Assembly: GCA_027449965.1 (NCBI GenBank)
Contig: DAIDKP010000015.1
Span: 62,001-126,000, forward strand
DNA from: Acidobacteriaceae bacterium
GTDB lineage: Bacteria; Acidobacteriota; Terriglobia; Terriglobales; Acidobacteriaceae
Direction: 5' to 3'
DNA length: 64,000 bases
In this document: positions 27,021 to 36,177 of the stretch, piece after piece
Numbering within the stretch: position 1 is the stretch's first letter
Layout of the letters: every line of letters starts with the position of its first letter
The notes under the pieces: generated by a model
What the model was told of the DNA's origin: nothing
Seen by the model: only the letters and a program-made list of their open reading frames with translations
The model's database searches: none
Made by a program: the position numbers and the translations under genes

Positions 27021-28133
27021 ATGCCCACACTGCATCTCCGCATGGAAACGCCACTCGCGCGCCTGGACGGGGCGCTCTGGCAGCCATCTGTCGCAGATGC
27101 CGCCCGGCTGGATCAGGCAGCGTCCATTCTTCGCGCTGGCGGCACTGTCGCCATGCCCACGGAAACCGTCTACGGCCTCGCCGCAAACGCCTTGGATGCC
27201 GATGCCGTTGCAAAGATCTTTCTCGCCAAGCAGCGTCCACACTGGGATCCGCTCATCGTCCATGTCAGCGATCTCGCCATGGCTCATACCGTCGTCGCCG
27301 CCATCTCTCCGGTCGCGCAACTCCTCATCGACGCCTTCTGGCCCGGACCGCTCACACTGCTTCTTCCGCGTTCGGCGCGCATCCCGGATATTGTCACCGC
27401 AGCGCGTCCGCTCGTCGGGATGCGCATACCCCTGCATCCGGTTGCTCTTTCGCTCATCCGCCGCGCCGGGGTTCCACTGGCAGCGCCCAGTGCCAACCGT
27501 TTTGGCCACATCAGCCCAACCACTGCCGCTCACGTCCTCGCCGACCTCGACGGTCGCATCGATGCCGTCCTCGATGCCGGCCCCACAGCTTTTGGCGTGG
27601 AATCCACAGTCCTCGATCCATCGCTGCATCCTGCCATTCTCTATCGTCCCGGAGCTATCTCACGCGAACAGATTGCATCCGTCCTCGAACCGCTTTGCGG
27701 TCAGGACTCGGTTCTCGAATGGAAGACAGCCACCCTCACCCATCAACCGCGTGAAGCCATGCCTTCACCCGGCGTTGGCCTGCGTCACTATGCGCCACGC
27801 GCTCGCGTAATCCTCGTTCCGGCTCACGCTACAGCCGTCGTCGCCGCATTGTCCCGGCTCACATCGCTCAACCAGCGCGCAGGTCTGCTGCTTCCGCAGC
27901 ATCTGCCCGGCACAATCCCCCCAGCAGTTGCTGCACAGACCCTCTGTTTTCCCTGGGGCAACTGGCTGCTTCCTGAGACGCTTGCCGAATCTCTCTACGC
28001 CGGGCTGCGCTCACTGGACTCTGCCGGCTGTTCCGCCATCGTTGTTCCCACGCCTGAGCCATCCGGCATCGGAGCCGCGTTGCTCGATCGTCTGCAAAAA
28101 GCTGCGGTCCCTTCCCAGGCCGCAGAAGAATAA
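27021..28133 (+). CDS. sua5: L-threonylcarbamoyladenylate synthase, Sua5 type
   Basis: Makes threonylcarbamoyl-AMP from threonine, bicarbonate and ATP for the t6A37 modification of ANN-decoding tRNAs. The YrdC/Sua5 domain is clear: GTVAMPTETVYGLAANALD, KIFLAKQRPHWDPLIVHV, FWPGPLTLLLPRS, VGMRIPLHPVAL, PLAAPSANRFGHISPTTA and GVESTVLD. The extra C-terminal domain of the Sua5 form is introduced by PSPGVGLRHYAPRARV. About 370 aa from ATG 27021, usual for two-domain Sua5; the single-domain TsaC form is about 190 aa. ATG 27042 is another possible start; neither has a strong ribosome-binding site. It is divergent from the CYTH gene. Confidence 0.93.
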   Translation: MPTLHLRMETPLARLDGALWQPSVADAARLDQAASILRAGGTVAMPTETVYGLAANALDADAVAKIFLAKQRPHWDPLIVHVSDLAMAHTVVAAISPVAQLLIDAFWPGPLTLLLPRSARIPDIVTAARPLVGMRIPLHPVALSLIRRAGVPLAAPSANRFGHISPTTAAHVLADLDGRIDAVLDAGPTAFGVESTVLDPSLHPAILYRPGAISREQIASVLEPLCGQDSVLEWKTATLTHQPREAMPSPGVGLRHYAPRARVILVPAHATAVVAALSRLTSLNQRAGLLLPQHLPGTIPPAVAAQTLCFPWGNWLLPETLAESLYAGLRSLDSAGCSAIVVPTPEPSGIGAALLDRLQKAAVPSQAAEE

Positions 28134-28208
28134 CGCTCGCTTGCCGCAGAGCCGCTTCATCCACGACGTGTCAGGCCAGTGAAATCAGGCAGGAAATGGA
28201 AAGCAGAG

Positions 28209-28649
28209 TCAGACGCTTCCGTTCGCGCCCGTCTCACCATGCTTATACAGATATTTGATGGCAGATTTGTACACAAGCGTCCGCTGCTTTCCGCGAATCT
28301 TGATCGAATTCCTGTCATACCACTCGATCACTCCGTGCAACTGCCTGCCATCTTCCAGCACAATCACCATCTGCGTCTGGTGCTGAATCTGTTTCTTCAG
28401 ATAAAACACCTCGGCATCATGCTGGGAATACTCTTCCATTCCCGGCACCCGAGCGGTGAAGGGAAGCGCAGCGCGAATCTGCGCGCGCAGGCCGGCACGC
28501 CTGCTTCCGCGATTGTCACGCTTGTCCTCCTGCGAGGGGCGAGGATGCGTGGCATCCTGTGCGCCGCTTTCCGTCTCTGCAAAGCGCAGCGAAGTCTGGT
28601 TCACGGGACCATCTTTCCCTGCATCCCCGTGTTGCTCTTCAAATTCCAT
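28209..28649 (-). CDS. hfq: Hfq-like RNA chaperone (Sm fold) with N-terminal extension
   Basis: The C-terminal 70 residues match the Hfq/LSM fold: FYLKKQIQHQTQMVIVLEDG corresponds to the Sm1 strand region, and RTLVYKSAIKYLYKHGE to the Sm2 motif (the classical YKHA is YKSA here). Hfq forms ring hexamers that pair small RNAs with mRNAs. I start at ATG 28649 because AGGAGG (28656-28661) lies six bases upstream. That gives about 146 aa, with about 70 residues of polar, charged, probably disordered sequence before the Sm domain, whereas typical Hfq begins directly with it. The key His of YKHA is replaced by Ser, so RNA-binding detail may differ. It lies downstream of the polymerase III delta' gene in the same direction. 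Confidence 0.8.
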   Translation of the reverse strand: MEFEEQHGDAGKDGPVNQTSLRFAETESGAQDATHPRPSQEDKRDNRGSRRAGLRAQIRAALPFTARVPGMEEYSQHDAEVFYLKKQIQHQTQMVIVLEDGRQLHGVIEWYDRNSIKIRGKQRTLVYKSAIKYLYKHGETGANGSV

Positions 28650-28796
28650 TGCCGACCTCCTCACGCTTTCGCCTATGGCTTCGTTCACGCCCAGACGTGC
28701 ACCGGTCACGATCTCCCAGGTGGCTCTGTTTCCTGCCTGCATTTCAGCATCCTTCACTCTTCCGATGCCGATCCTGTCCTTGGGGTTGTCGCCGCA

Positions 28797-29897
28797 TCAA
28801 CTCTTCATCAGCCCTGCCGCCATCGCATCCAGCGAGAGCGACCGCAGCAGGTTCCGACGCATACCCGCATCCACACCCTGCATCTCCCGCGCGGCCCGCT
28901 CCAGCCACTCCAGGTCAATCGTCTGCGCCAGCGCTCCCAGTTCCGTCATCAGGTCGCAGTTGCGCATCAGTTCCGTCGCTCCTGCATGAGCCAGCATCAG
29001 GTCTTCCACCAGCGAATGCAGCGCGCGCATCAATCCCTGCATCTTCACCTGCCCTTCGGCACCGGCCCGATAGCTCTCCGTCATGCGAAACAGTGCCGAA
29101 TCATCCGGCTCACGCAGCGCGCTTCGCAGCACTCCCAAAGCATCCTGGCGACTCGCCAGCCACGCTTCCAGATTGAATCCAAGCGCCCGTCCCACAGCGC
29201 CCTCGGCCAGCCGAGCCACCAGTGTCCGCTGTGCCGGTCTCAGCTCCGGTCGGCGTTGCGCCAGCAAATGCTCCAGCGTCTCTCTCGGCACAGCATGAAG
29301 CCGATGCAGCACAGCGCGCGAGCGAATCGTTGGTAGCAGCTCCGCTGGATTTTCGCTCAGCAACATCAGCGTACAGTGTGCCGGCGGCTCTTCCAGCACC
29401 TTCAGCAGGCTGTTCGCAGCCTCCTTCATCAGTGCTGAAGTCGTAAACACATACACCGATCTCCGGCCTTCGCTCGGCGGACGATAGTATGCGTTGTGGA
29501 TCACCTGCCGCACCTGGCCAACTTTAATCAGCAACTGCGGCGGGTCCGGCGGAATCACCATCACGTCCGGATGCGTCTGCACCAGAATTCGCGTCTCGCG
29601 CTTATCGGTTTCGCGCAGATCCTCGCGCGCTTCCACCGCCTCGGCCACGCGAGCGTCCAGATTCTCCGCTTCGCCAATCCGCTCGCAATTCCTGCATCGT
29701 CCACAATAATCCGGCAGGCCATCGGCCTCTGTCGGCTCCAGACAATTCACCAGACGCGCAAACATCAGCGCCAGCGTATATTTGCCCGAACCTCTGGCTC
29801 CGGCCACAATCATCGCCTGTGGCACACGCTCCGCAGCCACCGTCTCACGCAGCCGTCGCACCACCGATTCGTTGCCCAGAAATTCGCGGAAGCTCAC
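28797..29897 (-). CDS. holB: DNA polymerase III delta' subunit
   Basis: AAA+ clamp-loader subunit that helps load the sliding clamp at replication forks. Visible features: start motif FREFLGNESVVRRLRETV, Walker A GARGSGKYT (K39), a zinc-binding Cys cluster (NCLEPTEADGLPDYC then GRCRNC), KVGQVRQVIHNAYYRPPSEG, and the sensor region EAANSLLKVLEEPPAHC leading to LLPTIRSRA. About 366 aa, normal for the family. DnaX (tau/gamma) shares parts of this pattern, but the length and the RQV/EGRR region fit delta' better. No Shine-Dalgarno is obvious, yet the N-terminus aligns with the family start. Confidence 0.88.
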   Translation of the reverse strand: MSFREFLGNESVVRRLRETVAAERVPQAMIVAGARGSGKYTLALMFARLVNCLEPTEADGLPDYCGRCRNCERIGEAENLDARVAEAVEAREDLRETDKRETRILVQTHPDVMVIPPDPPQLLIKVGQVRQVIHNAYYRPPSEGRRSVYVFTTSALMKEAANSLLKVLEEPPAHCTLMLLSENPAELLPTIRSRAVLHRLHAVPRETLEHLLAQRRPELRPAQRTLVARLAEGAVGRALGFNLEAWLASRQDALGVLRSALREPDDSALFRMTESYRAGAEGQVKMQGLMRALHSLVEDLMLAHAGATELMRNCDLMTELGALAQTIDLEWLERAAREMQGVDAGMRRNLLRSLSLDAMAAGLMKS

Positions 29898-29973
29898 AAA
29901 TCGAGGCTATCAGATGCCCACACCGCGTCGCGATCGGTCACCGTCGTCATTCTCCTTGCGCTACAATCGACCC

Positions 29974-30306
29974 ATGCGGCGTCTGCTTCAGCTCGGAACG
30001 CTTCTTCTGCTCGCCGCAGCCATCCTGGTGCCCATCTCGGAGTCCTGCGATCGCTGGGACGCTCCCGGCCTCGCCAACGATACCGAATTTCATCTCTTCG
30101 CCATCGTCCTTTTTCTCGCTCTCGTTCTGCTGCTTTGCCGTCATCTTGCCGCCTCGCCCCATCCGTGGCAGATGGTCGTCCTGGTTTCGCTCGCCTTCCC
30201 ATTCCGTCGTCGCGAGCACCGGCAAACTGAACTCACGCAAGCCATCTTCTTCGTCCCTCCGCTGGCATCTCCACCCACACCGGCTCTGTCTCCTCTTCGC
30301 ATCTGA
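29974..30306 (+). CDS. Small two-helix membrane protein, function unknown
   Basis: About 110 aa from ATG 29974. There is a first hydrophobic helix in RRLLQLGTLLLLAAAILVPI, followed by a short loop with SESCDRWDAPGLANDTEFHL, then a second helix FAIVLFLALVLLLCRHL and a polar, Pro-rich tail. I do not recognise a family. The loop with one Cys and DRWDAPG looks conserved in style rather than random, and codon use is like the neighbours, so I regard it as real. It is divergent from holB and lies just upstream of TonB receptor 3, perhaps in the same transcript. Confidence 0.6.
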   Translation: MRRLLQLGTLLLLAAAILVPISESCDRWDAPGLANDTEFHLFAIVLFLALVLLLCRHLAASPHPWQMVVLVSLAFPFRRREHRQTELTQAIFFVPPLASPPTPALSPLRI

Positions 30307-30425
30307 TTTCTCTCGGGTCGCGCGCGCCTCTGCCTGGCTGTATGGCTGCGTGTGCTTGCACGGCTGCGTGCGCTGTATGCCGCCTCGCCCATGCCTGTCG
30401 CATTCTTCCCACCCCCGCATCCCCG

Positions 30426-33326
30426 ATGGAGTCTCCCGTGTTTCGTTGCATTCGCCATTCTTTTTCTCTCGTTGTCGTACTGCTCTTCGTCCTCGCCGCG
30501 CACGCCCAGACTACCGGCAGCATTCTCGGATCTCTGCGCGCGCCCGACGGCTCATCCATCGCCTCAGCACACGTCACGCTCGTCACCCCGCTGGGGCGTA
30601 GTCTCTCCACAGTCTCCACCTCGTCAGGCGATTTTTCCTTCCTTCATCTCGCCAGCGGAACGTACTCGCTTCGCGCCGTAGCCGATTCCTATCGCCCATC
30701 TCTGACCACCGGCATCGCAGTCGCAGTTGGACGCGCCACGTCCATCACCGTGCCACTTCAGCTTGCCGCCAGCTCTGCCACGGTTCAGGTCTCCGCGGTC
30801 ACCTCCGCGCTCGACGCCACGCAAACCTCCTCCGTCGTGAACATCGACCGCGATCGTGTCGAGGAACTCCCCATTCCCAGCCGGGATTACCTCACCTTCA
30901 CGCTGCTTTCGCCCCTCGTTGCCGCCTCCAATCCCGCGCAATCCGCGCTCACCCCCGGCGCCAGTTCCGGCGGTTTCAGCTTTGGCGGACTTCGCCCAGC
31001 CAGCAATGCCGTTCTGCTCGACGGTGTCAACGATGACGACGAATTTTCCGGCGGCAGCCGCACCGAGCTTTCTCCGGAAGCCATCAGCGATTTTCAGATC
31101 GTCAATCACGGATTCCAGGCGCAGTCCGGCGGAGCCGCCGGTGGCGCCATCGATGTGGCCACACGCTCCGGCGTCCATCTTCTGCACGGCGACCTCTTCA
31201 CCTTCGTTCAAAATGGCGCGCTCAACGGCACACCGCCGCTTGGCCTCTATCCTCACAAGCCCGACGAGAATCGTGAACGCGCGGGCGGTTCTCTCGGAGG
31301 CCCCATCCTCCACGATCAAGCGTTCTACTACCTCGCCGCCGAGCAGGAGATCGCGCAGGGTGAGGATGTCACTGATCTCAGCCCCGCCACACTCACCGCG
31401 CTCAACGCCGCAGCGGTCCATTCTGCCGCGCTTGGCTCGCTCCAGCTTCACTCCGGATTTTTTCCAACCAACGATCAGCAGACGGAACTCTCCGCGCGAT
31501 TGGATCGCTCGCTTTCCAGCCGCGAAGCACTCATGATGCGCTACGCCTTCACCAACACGCGCAATGTCTCGGACGCCTTCAACACCGACGATCTCACCGA
31601 TCTCTCTGCGCGCGGCTCCACATTCGTCGCGGACAACAGCCTCAACGCCACACTTGCTTCCACGCTCCGTTCCACACGCCTCAACCAGCTCAACTTCGAA
31701 CTCGCACAGCGCCGCTTCGTCGCGCACACCGGCGACTCTGCGTTGCAGCCTGCCATCTCCGGCGTGCTCATTCCAGGCGTCGCGCTCTTTGGCACGCCAT
31801 ACTTTGGCAACGATCGCCACTTTGAAACGCATCTGGAATTCTCAGACAGCGTTTCGCTTCAGCAGCGCAGCCATCTCTTCCAGTTTGGTGCGCGTTCTGA
31901 CCACGTCGCTCTTCGAGCATTCACGCCCGACGCCGCGCATGGCGTCTTCGTCTTTCCGGATATCCCTTCGTTCGCCGCAGGCAATGCCAGCTTTTTTGTC
32001 CAGAGCTTTGGCCAGCCAGACACCAGCTTCGCCGAGCTTCGTTCCTCAGCTTGGGCACAGGATCACTGGGCCGCAACTCCATCCTTCACGTTTGACTACG
32101 GTCTGCGCTGGGACGACAACCATCTGCCATCCCCGCTGCCGCAGTCCCCCTGGAATTTCAGCCCGCGTCTCGGCCTTGCCTGGGCACCTTCCAGTTCCAT
32201 CCTGAAGCACACTGTGATCCGTTCCGGCTTTGGTCTTTTCTATGACCGCTTTCTGCTCTCCACGCTCAACCGCACGCAGGAGTGGAGCGGGACAAACGGC
32301 TTCACCCAGGTTGCAGAAGATGCCGCTGCCGCCGCAATCTATCGCCTCGGCATACCCGCCTCGCAGCCTTACTCCACGCTGGCTCCATCCATCTTCACGG
32401 CGCGTTCCACGCTGCGCAATCCATACAGCGAAGTGGCCTCGCTTGAGGTCGAGCGCGAGCTGCCTTTGCAAACCACACTCACCGCAACCTATCAGTTTGT
32501 CCACGGCGTTCATCTCGGCCACACCGTCAATATCAACCTTCCACAGCCGATCACGCTCACCGCGTCCAACGCGGCTTCCTTCGGTGTCTCTGCGCCCACA
32601 GCGCAGCAACTCGGCCAGACATTCTTTGGATCTTCGCGCATCCAGCCCGCCTTCGATGCCGTCAACCAGTTCTCCACCGAGGCGGACTCCAACTTCAACG
32701 GAGCAACACTCTCCATCAACCGACAGTTCCAGGACAATCTTGAAATTCTTGCCGGCTACACCTGGTCCAAAACCATCGATGATGCTTCCTACGATGCAGA
32801 GCAGCCGATGAACCCCTATAACCTGGCCGCCGAGCGCGCACTCTCGCTGCAGGACCAGCGCAATCGCCTCACCCTCAGCGGTCTCTGGCTCATCGGCCCT
32901 GACCTTGACGATCCCGCCGATGCCGCAGCCGCGGCCCATCCCGGCCTTTTCATGCGCTTTGCCACCGGCTTTGAGTTCACGCCCATCCTCAGCGTCACCA
33001 GCGGCTTTCGTTCCAACCCGCTCACCGGCCAGGACACCTCGCACGAAGAGATTTTCCCGTTCGCGGCGCGGCCCATCGGCTTCTCGCGCAACTCCCTCGC
33101 AACTCCCGCGCAACTCGACTTCGATCTGCGCGCACTGCGCATGATTCCCATCGGTCGCGGCCATCTCGATGTCGTCGCAGAGAGTTTCAATCTGCTGAAT
33201 CATCCCAATATCGCGCTGCTGCAGGACGCATATGGAACAACCACTCAGCCAGCGTCAAACTTCTCCGCGCCCATCGAAACTTCCACCGCGCGTCGCCTTC
33301 AGTTTTCTTTGGATTATGAATTCTGA
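30426..33326 (+). CDS. TonB-dependent receptor, Oar-like (receptor 3)
   Basis: Outer-membrane receptor of about 966 aa with a signal peptide (CIRHSFSLVVVLLFVLAA to HAQ), a carboxypeptidase-regulatory domain (TGSILGSLRAPDGSSIASAH), a plug with ELPIPSRDYLTFTLLSPLV and NAVLLDGVNDDDEFSGGS, and a beta-barrel ending in RRLQFSLDYEF. GTG 30438 is an equally good start because GGAG (30428-30431) is six bases before it; ATG 30426 has no ribosome-binding site. It differs from receptors 1 and 2 in being shorter and in standing away from any glycoside hydrolase; its neighbours are a small membrane protein and a convergent enoyl-CoA hydratase. The ligand is unknown. No ATCCGAC palindrome was found upstream. 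Confidence 0.9.
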   Translation: MESPVFRCIRHSFSLVVVLLFVLAAHAQTTGSILGSLRAPDGSSIASAHVTLVTPLGRSLSTVSTSSGDFSFLHLASGTYSLRAVADSYRPSLTTGIAVAVGRATSITVPLQLAASSATVQVSAVTSALDATQTSSVVNIDRDRVEELPIPSRDYLTFTLLSPLVAASNPAQSALTPGASSGGFSFGGLRPASNAVLLDGVNDDDEFSGGSRTELSPEAISDFQIVNHGFQAQSGGAAGGAIDVATRSGVHLLHGDLFTFVQNGALNGTPPLGLYPHKPDENRERAGGSLGGPILHDQAFYYLAAEQEIAQGEDVTDLSPATLTALNAAAVHSAALGSLQLHSGFFPTNDQQTELSARLDRSLSSREALMMRYAFTNTRNVSDAFNTDDLTDLSARGSTFVADNSLNATLASTLRSTRLNQLNFELAQRRFVAHTGDSALQPAISGVLIPGVALFGTPYFGNDRHFETHLEFSDSVSLQQRSHLFQFGARSDHVALRAFTPDAAHGVFVFPDIPSFAAGNASFFVQSFGQPDTSFAELRSSAWAQDHWAATPSFTFDYGLRWDDNHLPSPLPQSPWNFSPRLGLAWAPSSSILKHTVIRSGFGLFYDRFLLSTLNRTQEWSGTNGFTQVAEDAAAAAIYRLGIPASQPYSTLAPSIFTARSTLRNPYSEVASLEVERELPLQTTLTATYQFVHGVHLGHTVNINLPQPITLTASNAASFGVSAPTAQQLGQTFFGSSRIQPAFDAVNQFSTEADSNFNGATLSINRQFQDNLEILAGYTWSKTIDDASYDAEQPMNPYNLAAERALSLQDQRNRLTLSGLWLIGPDLDDPADAAAAAHPGLFMRFATGFEFTPILSVTSGFRSNPLTGQDTSHEEIFPFAARPIGFSRNSLATPAQLDFDLRALRMIPIGRGHLDVVAESFNLLNHPNIALLQDAYGTTTQPASNFSAPIETSTARRLQFSLDYEF

Positions 33327-33378
33327 CCGCGGATGCGGATCAGTGTTTTGCTTGCATGGCGATGGCGGCTGAGTGAAC

Positions 33379-34179
33379 TCAGCGTCCCGTCCAGAGTGCG
33401 GTGCGCTTCTCCAGAAACGCTCGTGTGCCTTCACGCATATCGGCTGTCGCGCAGCAGGTGCCAAAGGCATCCGCTTCCATGCGCAGACCATCATCCAGCG
33501 AGCAATCCAGTCCGCAATCCACCACATCCAGCGTCTGCTGGATGGCCACCGGAGCATTGGCGGCAATCTCCATCGCCAGCGCGCGCGCGCGATCCGTCAA
33601 CTGCTCTGCACTCACCACCTCATCCACCAGTCCCATGCGCAGTGCCTCCTGCGCGCCCACCAGGCTGCCCGTCAGCAGCAGCTTCAACGCCGCTCCGCGC
33701 CCCACCAGTCGTGGCAGTCGTTGCGTTCCGCCAAAGCCGGCCACCAATCCCAGCTTTACCTCGGGTTGGCCCAGCTTCGCCGCCTCGGATGCCAATCGCA
33801 GCGTACACGCCATCGCCAGTTCGCATCCGCCGCCCAGCGCAAATCCGTCTATCACCGCTATCACCGGTTTGCCCAGTTGTTCCATCCGCCGAAAGACGCG
33901 CTGCCCGGCTTCAGACAGGCGCATTCCTTCCGCCGCATCCACTTCTGCCAGCTCGCGAATATCCGCTCCCGCCACAAACGCCCTGCTCCCTGCGCCGCGC
34001 AGCAGGATCACGCGCACGGCATCGTCTTCCGCACATGCCTCCATCACACGACCCAGCTCGGCAATCGTTGCCTGGTTCAAAGCATTCAGCGCCGCAGGAC
34101 GGTCAATCGTCACCCATACCAGCGGACCCTCCACCGTCAACCGCAGATTTTCCAATTCCATTCGTTCCATGATCCTCAA
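33379..34179 (-). CDS. Enoyl-CoA hydratase/isomerase (crotonase family)
   Basis: Cytoplasmic crotonase-fold enzyme of about 266 aa, probably hydrating enoyl-CoA in fatty-acid or related acyl-CoA degradation. The family pattern is complete: LNALNQATIAELG, the oxyanion-hole segment SRAFVAGADIREL, GKPVIAVIDGFALGGGCELA with the first catalytic Glu region, and KLGQPEVKLGLVAGFGGTQR with the second. The C-terminal DMREGTRAFLEKR is typical. Codons 1, 4 and 7 are all ATG (34179, 34170, 34161), so the exact start is uncertain. It is convergent with TonB receptor 3. No other beta-oxidation genes are nearby. Confidence 0.92.
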   Translation of the reverse strand: MRIMERMELENLRLTVEGPLVWVTIDRPAALNALNQATIAELGRVMEACAEDDAVRVILLRGAGSRAFVAGADIRELAEVDAAEGMRLSEAGQRVFRRMEQLGKPVIAVIDGFALGGGCELAMACTLRLASEAAKLGQPEVKLGLVAGFGGTQRLPRLVGRGAALKLLLTGSLVGAQEALRMGLVDEVVSAEQLTDRARALAMEIAANAPVAIQQTLDVVDCGLDCSLDDGLRMEADAFGTCCATADMREGTRAFLEKRTALWTGR

Positions 34180-34266
34180 GCCTCGCCTGTTTCAGTCTTC
34201 CTGCTTGCCATCCATCGCTCATTGCCATCTGTCCATCTGCATCCGGCAATTCATCGGGCAAAAAGT

Positions 34267-36174
34267 TCAAAGCAAACTCTCCGCGATCTCCGGCGCCGCC
34301 ATGCTCTGCCGTCCACGGTCCACAGTCAGCAGCGGAATCCTCAACGCAAACTCCGTCCCTCGACCAACCTCTGATTCTACGAGCACCTCACCCTGATGCA
34401 GTTGCAAAATTCGATAGGTCATCGCCAGCCCAATCCCGCTGCCTTCTTTCTTGGTCGTGTAGTAGAGATCAAAGATCTTCTCCAGCATCTCGCGTGGAAT
34501 TCCCACGCCTTCGTCCCTCACCCGAATCACCGCCCGTCGATCGCTTTCGTTCAGCTCCAACGTCAGTGTTCCACCCTCGGGCATAGCCTGTGCTCCGTTC
34601 AGCGTCACGTTCAGCAGCGCCTGTTTCATCAGATCGCCATCCACCTTCACCATCACCGGCTGATCCGGCACCATCGTCACCACGCGCACGCCACGTTGTG
34701 CCTGCTGCGCTTCCGTCAGCAGCACCACATCGTACACCAGGGTTCTCAGGTCGTGCTCCATCAGTTGAATCTCCACCGGCCTCGAAAAATCCGCCAGCGT
34801 CTGCACCACGCGATCCAGCCGCTGAATCTCTGCCTGAATCACATTCAGGTGCCGCAGCGCGCCTTCCGGTCCACTTCCCATGCGATTGCGCAGCAGTTCC
34901 AGGTGCACCACAATGGCATTGATCGGATTCTTCACCTCATGCCCAACGCCTGCCGTCAACCGCCCAATCGCCGACAATCGCCGTGAGACTTCCAACTCGC
35001 TTTCAATCGCTTCCACGCTCTCCGGATCATGCAGCTTGAGCAGCGCGCCCAAACCGCGCTCCGATCGTTCATTGGCAATAAACTCCAGCGAGATTGCAAA
35101 TCGCCTCCCACTGCCTGCCGTCACTTCTTCGCGCGTCAGTGGCTGTCCGCGTTTCCACGCTGTGCGAATGGTCTTGTCCAGATCATCGTCCGCGGAAAAA
35201 ATCTCTTCCGCGCCATGCCCCACCAGTTGACCCTGCGAACGGTCCAGCATCCGCGCCGCTGCCTCCGAGGCCAGCACCACCCGGCCATCGGCGGCAAACA
35301 GCATCAGACCATCCTGCAACTTGCCCAGCACCTGCTCCACGTTGTCCTTCAACTCCGTGTACACATCCTCCACCGTGCGCATCCGCTGCCCAATCTGTTC
35401 AATCTTGCTGCTCACGCGAGCCACCGCATCGCTGTTTCTGTCCGCCTGCTTGTCGGCGATAGTTGCCAGCACTCCGTCGCGTTCCTGCCTCGTCCAGTAG
35501 TCCAGTCGCTCGCTCAGTTCTTCCATCGGCTTCAGCGCCAGATTACCCAGCAGCAGCGCCGCCACCAGCGCCGTAATCAGCGCCATTCCCATCAGCGAAA
35601 TCGCTGCTCGAATCCACGGCGCATACTGCGCTCGTAACAGGCTCGTTCGCACTCCCACATGCACAGAGACAAAAGGCGTCCCGTTCCGTTCAATCGGCAA
35701 CACCAGCTCATACACCTGTGCAGGCCCCAGCGAAACCCGCAGCAGCTTCCACACCCCGCCATGCAGCAGCTCTTCAAACGCTGGCCGCGTCGGCAGCGGC
35801 ATATCCTCCGGCGTCGCTCCCGTCGTCAGCAGAATATGGTCTGCGCTGTCGCCAATGTTGATGTCATAGACCGTCGGCGAGTAGCGATTCACCGCATTCA
35901 TCATCGCCAGCAGGGCCTCATTGCTGCGCACCGCACCGGCTGCCAGCGTGCGCAGCTCGTTCGGATCGTTCGGGTCCACCACATGATCCTTCAAACCTGC
36001 TTCCAGCGCCAGTTGCAGCGCATACCGCACCTCCCGCGCCACCTGCAGATTCGACTCGTACGACTGGTGAATCGTCGCCTCCAGCAACTGATCCAGATAC
36101 ACCAGCGAAAGCACCGAAGCCACAGCCACCACCAGCGCGCTGATGGCAAGTACCAGTTTCGTCTTCAGTCGCAT
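34267..36174 (-). CDS. Sensor histidine kinase, PAS-containing, partner of the NtrC-type regulator
   Basis: Membrane kinase of about 635 aa. A first TM helix at residues about 8-28 and a second near residue 190 (ISLMGMALITALVAALLLG) enclose an extracytoplasmic sensor domain. A HAMP-like linker, a PAS domain (QDGLMLFAADGRVVLASEAA), then a HisKA domain with H412 in GVGHEVKNPINAI and a HATPase_c with LNVTLNGAQAMPEGG and GSGIGLAMTYRIL. The Asn before GAQ and the KNPI box fit NtrB/AtoS-like kinases that pair with sigma-54 activators, which agrees with the regulator ending 3 bp upstream in the same operon. The sensed signal is unknown. Confidence 0.92.
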   Translation of the reverse strand: MRLKTKLVLAISALVVAVASVLSLVYLDQLLEATIHQSYESNLQVAREVRYALQLALEAGLKDHVVDPNDPNELRTLAAGAVRSNEALLAMMNAVNRYSPTVYDINIGDSADHILLTTGATPEDMPLPTRPAFEELLHGGVWKLLRVSLGPAQVYELVLPIERNGTPFVSVHVGVRTSLLRAQYAPWIRAAISLMGMALITALVAALLLGNLALKPMEELSERLDYWTRQERDGVLATIADKQADRNSDAVARVSSKIEQIGQRMRTVEDVYTELKDNVEQVLGKLQDGLMLFAADGRVVLASEAAARMLDRSQGQLVGHGAEEIFSADDDLDKTIRTAWKRGQPLTREEVTAGSGRRFAISLEFIANERSERGLGALLKLHDPESVEAIESELEVSRRLSAIGRLTAGVGHEVKNPINAIVVHLELLRNRMGSGPEGALRHLNVIQAEIQRLDRVVQTLADFSRPVEIQLMEHDLRTLVYDVVLLTEAQQAQRGVRVVTMVPDQPVMVKVDGDLMKQALLNVTLNGAQAMPEGGTLTLELNESDRRAVIRVRDEGVGIPREMLEKIFDLYYTTKKEGSGIGLAMTYRILQLHQGEVLVESEVGRGTEFALRIPLLTVDRGRQSMAAPEIAESLL

Positions 36175-36177
36175 CCG

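Noticed and set aside
33327..33378. Terminator between the convergent TonB receptor 3 and enoyl-CoA hydratase genes
   Set aside because: No stable hairpin with a T-run could be drawn in the 52-bp gap.
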